DNA from: Caldisericota bacterium
Lineage (GTDB): Bacteria; CG03; B21-G15
NCBI GenBank assembly: GCA_003650255.1
Contig: QMOP01000080.1
Location: 1 to 6,396 of the forward strand
Length of the DNA: 6,396 bases
Direction: 5' to 3'
The notes under the pieces were generated by a model that saw only the letters and a list, made by a program, of their open reading frames with translations, searched no databases and had not been told where the DNA came from. How positions within the stretch are numbered: position 1 is the stretch's first letter; every line of letters starts with the position of its first letter. The translations under genes were made by a program, and so were the position numbers. Shown piece after piece: positions 4,054-6,396 of the stretch.

Positions 4054-6396
4054 AAGAACTTTACCAACAGTAAAACTTACCACCTTTGAGGAGGATACTC
4101 CTTCTTCATTTGTGGCAATGAGATCTATTGTATGTGATGTTCCTGGTGAAAGATGAAGTGGTGCTTTGACCTTGTACCTTGCACCGGTTGAAGATGTCTG
4201 ATTTAAAGGAAGTTCTGTTGTAAAGTTTGAAAGGTTCTCTTCATCAACAAGTCCATTTCCATCATTGTCTATTCCATCATGTCCACTTACAGTAGCAAAA
4301 TTTGCTGTCTGTTCAACCCCATCAACAAAAATTTTCACACTTCTTATTGCTGAAAATTTATCCGTAATGATAACATCAATCAGAGGATCCGAAGGAGCAT
4401 ATCCACCATCAGAAGGAGAGATAAACTTTATTTCTGGTTCTGAATCAATTACAGCAAGAGCAAATTTTGAGAAATGATTAACTGTAAAAGTAACTGTGTT
4501 ATTCACAAGGTCCCTGCTAACTCCTGTAATTCCCTCTGCACTCCATTCACCCTTACTTTCATCCCACCAAGCAACACCAAGTTTGTTCTCGTCCTCTCCA
4601 TTTAACTCATTATCCTGATATGACATTGTTATTGTGCATTGAGTTAATGTCCCATCTCCATCAGGATCAGATTCTGAAAATGCCTCTGGATCAGAAAGTA
4701 AGAACTCCCATACCTCTCCTATTGGTTTTACCAATGATATTTGATTACTTGGAGTTGTTGGCATACTTACAGGATAAACAGCCATAGCAGTATTATGTTC
4801 AAGAGAATCGGTCCATGTAACATTTGTAACCCTTCCTGCTGTTGGAGTTGGATTATTTGAGGAAGCAGCAATTCCTATAGGCTTGGAAATTGATATTATA
4901 TTTCCATTCAAATCTAATGCATTTACAATAATCCTACCTGTTCCACCAAATGCTACCTCAGATATGTCAACAGAAGCAGTCCAGTTTCCTCCTGAACCAG
5001 AAACATCAAGATATTTATCAACACTTCCTGATATAAGAAGTCTTGCTGAGACATTCTGAAGTGTAATTGAGGAGTTTATAACAAGAGTCGCTACAAATGT
5101 GTTCTTTGTTCCTGCATAGGTTGGAGTGAAGTTTGCATCCACTAAACCAAGTTCAATTTTCTCCTCTTCATATAAATAATAAAGTTTATTCCCTGCTGTA
5201 TCCTCTTTTATCTCAACTTTATAAATTGGTGTAAAGGATGAATCTGCCTGAGCATTTCCAGCAGTATACTGTGCTATTGCCCTTACTTCATAAACTCCTT
5301 CTGAAAGATTTGCAAGTGTGCTACTCCACGTATTTCCAGCATTTCCAAAATTTGAATCAGGAATATTGTCAGAACCAAGTATCTTCCATTCAGAATCTCC
5401 AACTCTCCTATACTCAAACTTGACCTGGTCAACAAGTTCATCATACTCTACTGCTGTGATTGTTCCATTTGTATTATTTACAGATATAATTGTCGCTGGT
5501 TTTATATCAGGTTCTGTTGTGGATATAGTTACAGTGTATGTTGCAGGATTTGGATCAGGATTGTTGTCATCATCAATACACAAAACTCTCAATTCATAAT
5601 CACCAGGAGTAAGTGTTACTCCATCAGGAGGAAAAACTGCTGAATCACCATTATCAGGAGTTGTATCTTCAGCAAATGTTATCCATGTTGAACTTCCAAG
5701 GGGTCTATATTGAAATTTTAAAACTCCATCATCATCAACATCAAGAGAAGATACAATATTTATAAACCTATCGGCAGTTTTAATCTTATCTCCTTCACTT
5801 ACTGCAAACCCATCAATAGATGAGATTGTTGCTTGTGTTGGGGTTACATCCTTTAAATTAAGTGTTTTTGTAACTTGAACTATTCTTCCTGATTTATCCT
5901 CCAAAGTTGCAGTAATTGTCTCCTGTTGATTGTCTTCATTTGGGTCAATTGCTATTAAAACTGTTCCACTGAACCTGTAAGGATCTGATGTCGTTCCACT
6001 TCCAGTATAACTTGTTATTTTGTCTCCTGGACTCCATGACCAGTCATAATCCGGAACCGCACCTCCGGTTTGAAATGTTAGATTGTCAATATCAGGTGAA
6101 ACTGTTGTAACACTCCAGGTATAAAGTTTACCATATTCAAGTTCTATTACTGTATCTGAAGAACCATCTATTGTGAATGAAAGGATTTCTGGGTCTGTTG
6201 CATCAAGCAAAACTTCCAATTCTGAAGAAGAAGCAATATTTCCAGCATTATCAACAGCAAATGCTTTTAAAACATATGTTGAATCATTTGATAAATCTGG
6301 AACAGCCCAGATCTGCGACCATCCATCAGAAACAGCTACATCAGAATTTGCTATTTTATTCCATGTCTTTCCATTGTCAGATGAATAAAGGAAAAA
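3763..6396 (-). CDS. Large secreted Ig-like repeat surface protein with C-terminal sorting domain (5' partial)
   Basis: The reading frame is open to the window edge, so the N-terminus and any signal peptide lie beyond 6396; 877 residues are visible (numbered here from the edge). A TTG codon at 6217-6219 could be taken for a start, but the 59 codons before it continue a good Ig/Fn3-like domain (YSSDNGKTW ... FAVDNAGN), so it is internal. Visible parts in order: Ig-like domain (about 3-75), a strand-rich domain (82-185), two further domains with the same YR-W-YE-RA pattern (228-279, 327-381), another strand-rich domain (about 419-500), a GAIN/ZU5-like domain ending in NHFSKFALAV (522-649), an Ig-like domain with an inserted calcium-type loop (654-778), and a FlgD-like/type IX sorting domain (782-877). 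It is probably exported and surface attached. No catalytic domain is visible. Its stop TAA overlaps the Shine-Dalgarno of the next gene. Adhesin or structural roles are possible but unproven. Confidence 0.9.
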   Translation of the reverse strand, partial: FFLYSSDNGKTWNKIANSDVAVSDGWSQIWAVPDLSNDSTYVLKAFAVDNAGNIASSSELEVLLDATDPEILSFTIDGSSDTVIELEYGKLYTWSVTTVSPDIDNLTFQTGGAVPDYDWSWSPGDKITSYTGSGTTSDPYRFSGTVLIAIDPNEDNQQETITATLEDKSGRIVQVTKTLNLKDVTPTQATISSIDGFAVSEGDKIKTADRFINIVSSLDVDDDGVLKFQYRPLGSSTWITFAEDTTPDNGDSAVFPPDGVTLTPGDYELRVLCIDDDNNPDPNPATYTVTISTTEPDIKPATIISVNNTNGTITAVEYDELVDQVKFEYRRVGDSEWKILGSDNIPDSNFGNAGNTWSSTLANLSEGVYEVRAIAQYTAGNAQADSSFTPIYKVEIKEDTAGNKLYYLYEEEKIELGLVDANFTPTYAGTKNTFVATLVINSSITLQNVSARLLISGSVDKYLDVSGSGGNWTASVDISEVAFGGTGRIIVNALDLNGNIISISKPIGIAASSNNPTPTAGRVTNVTWTDSLEHNTAMAVYPVSMPTTPSNQISLVKPIGEVWEFLLSDPEAFSESDPDGDGTLTQCTITMSYQDNELNGEDENKLGVAWWDESKGEWSAEGITGVSRDLVNNTVTFTVNHFSKFALAVIDSEPEIKFISPSDGGYAPSDPLIDVIITDKFSAIRSVKIFVDGVEQTANFATVSGHDGIDNDGNGLVDEENLSNFTTELPLNQTSSTGARYKVKAPLHLSPGTSHTIDLIATNEEGVSSSKVVSFTVGKVLSLENVYPENNPFNPLNESCRIYFTPTSEANIRIKIYDFSGKVVFEKNLGRPSEYCYDWNGRDKNNNILANGVYFVDIIAEGDSGKDTERIKIAILK
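4237..4278 (-). other. Calcium-binding-type Asp/Asn loop in the surface protein
   Basis: The peptide DGIDNDGNGLVDEE (visible residues 707-720) has the alternating D-x-D-x-N-G-x-V spacing of EF-hand or thrombospondin-3-like calcium loops often inserted in bacterial surface proteins. It sits inside the last Ig-like domain, after the strand IRSVKIFVDG. A weaker DPDGDGT loop occurs earlier in the GAIN/ZU5-like domain. Calcium binding is inferred from the motif alone. Confidence 0.6.
4450..4833 (-). other. GAIN/ZU5-like domain with GPS-like NHFS motif
   Basis: Visible residues 522-649 end with the pattern WWDE...GEWSAEG...NNTVTFTVNHFSKFALAV. This HFS-x-FAL ending is common in bacterial surface proteins. 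It resembles the eukaryotic GPS element (W-D...WS..GC...CNHLT.FAVL) and the autoproteolytic HF/S site of ZU5 proteins, but lacks the GPS cysteines. The candidate His-Phe-Ser is at 641-643 (bases 4468-4476). The domain assignment comes from pattern recognition by eye; cleavage is untested. Confidence 0.5.
5254..5715 (-). repeat. Two divergent Ig/Fn3-like repeats in the surface protein
   Basis: Two segments (bases 5560-5715 and 5254-5418) share the pattern [KQ]F-[QE]-YR--G-S-W----, then D-x-P-D near the middle, then L--G-YE[LV]R-. The first segment, at the window edge (6238-6390), has the matching YSSDNGKTW ... YVLKAFAVDNAGN. These are protein-level repeats of one domain type, too diverged for DNA-level recombination. 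They suggest that the part outside the window carries more copies. Confidence 0.6.

Noticed and set aside
4265..6388. Plus-strand open frames at 4265-4477, 5238-5423, 5318-5599 and 6173-6388
   Set aside because: All are antisense to the continuous, domain-rich surface-protein frame; two of them overlap each other. They are shadows.

Overview
The window is an AT-rich piece of a bacterial chromosome in which every supportable gene lies on the minus strand. The genes are packed head to tail, and the widest gap between them is 15 bases, so it reads as one transcription unit running from the right edge to the left edge. Both end genes are cut by the window. I see no RNA gene, mobile element, CRISPR array, convincing terminator or strong promoter. 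The transcript probably starts beyond position 6396.

Layout in transcription order (right to left). First is a long secreted, multi-domain Ig-like surface protein whose N-terminus is outside the window. It ends in a FlgD-like/type IX secretion type A C-terminal sorting domain. Second is a complete PorV/UPF0164-like outer-membrane beta-barrel. Third is a small DUF4159 protein. Fourth is a membrane-anchored von Willebrand factor A (vWA) protein with a glutamine-amidotransferase-like core and a C-terminal membrane helix; its ATG overlaps the DUF4159 stop by four bases. Fifth is the first 125 codons of a second PorV/PorQ-like barrel, running off the left edge.

The organism is a diderm (Gram-negative) bacterium: there are signal peptides, two beta-barrels with the GAR...GMGG...NPAG family signature, and a sorting domain of the sort used to cross the outer membrane. 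NPFNP / WNGRD / ANGVYF sorting domains together with PorV-like barrels are typical of the FCB group and of uncultured phyla such as WOR-3, Cloacimonadota or Hydrothermota. Purine-rich coding strands and proteins rich in Lys, Glu, Ile and Phe hint at a small-genome thermophile. I cannot place it more precisely.

How the genes may work together (inference): the sorting-domain protein would be cargo, the PorV-like barrels would be outer-membrane shuttle or anchoring partners, and the vWA and DUF4159 proteins would form an inner-membrane/periplasmic pair. vWA and DUF4159 genes often sit with MoxR ATPase and DUF58 genes in other bacteria, but neither is visible here. The most interesting points are this coupling of a vWA/DUF4159 pair to a cargo plus two barrels, a GPS-like HFS motif in the surface protein, and a shared amidotransferase-like core in the two neighbouring middle genes.
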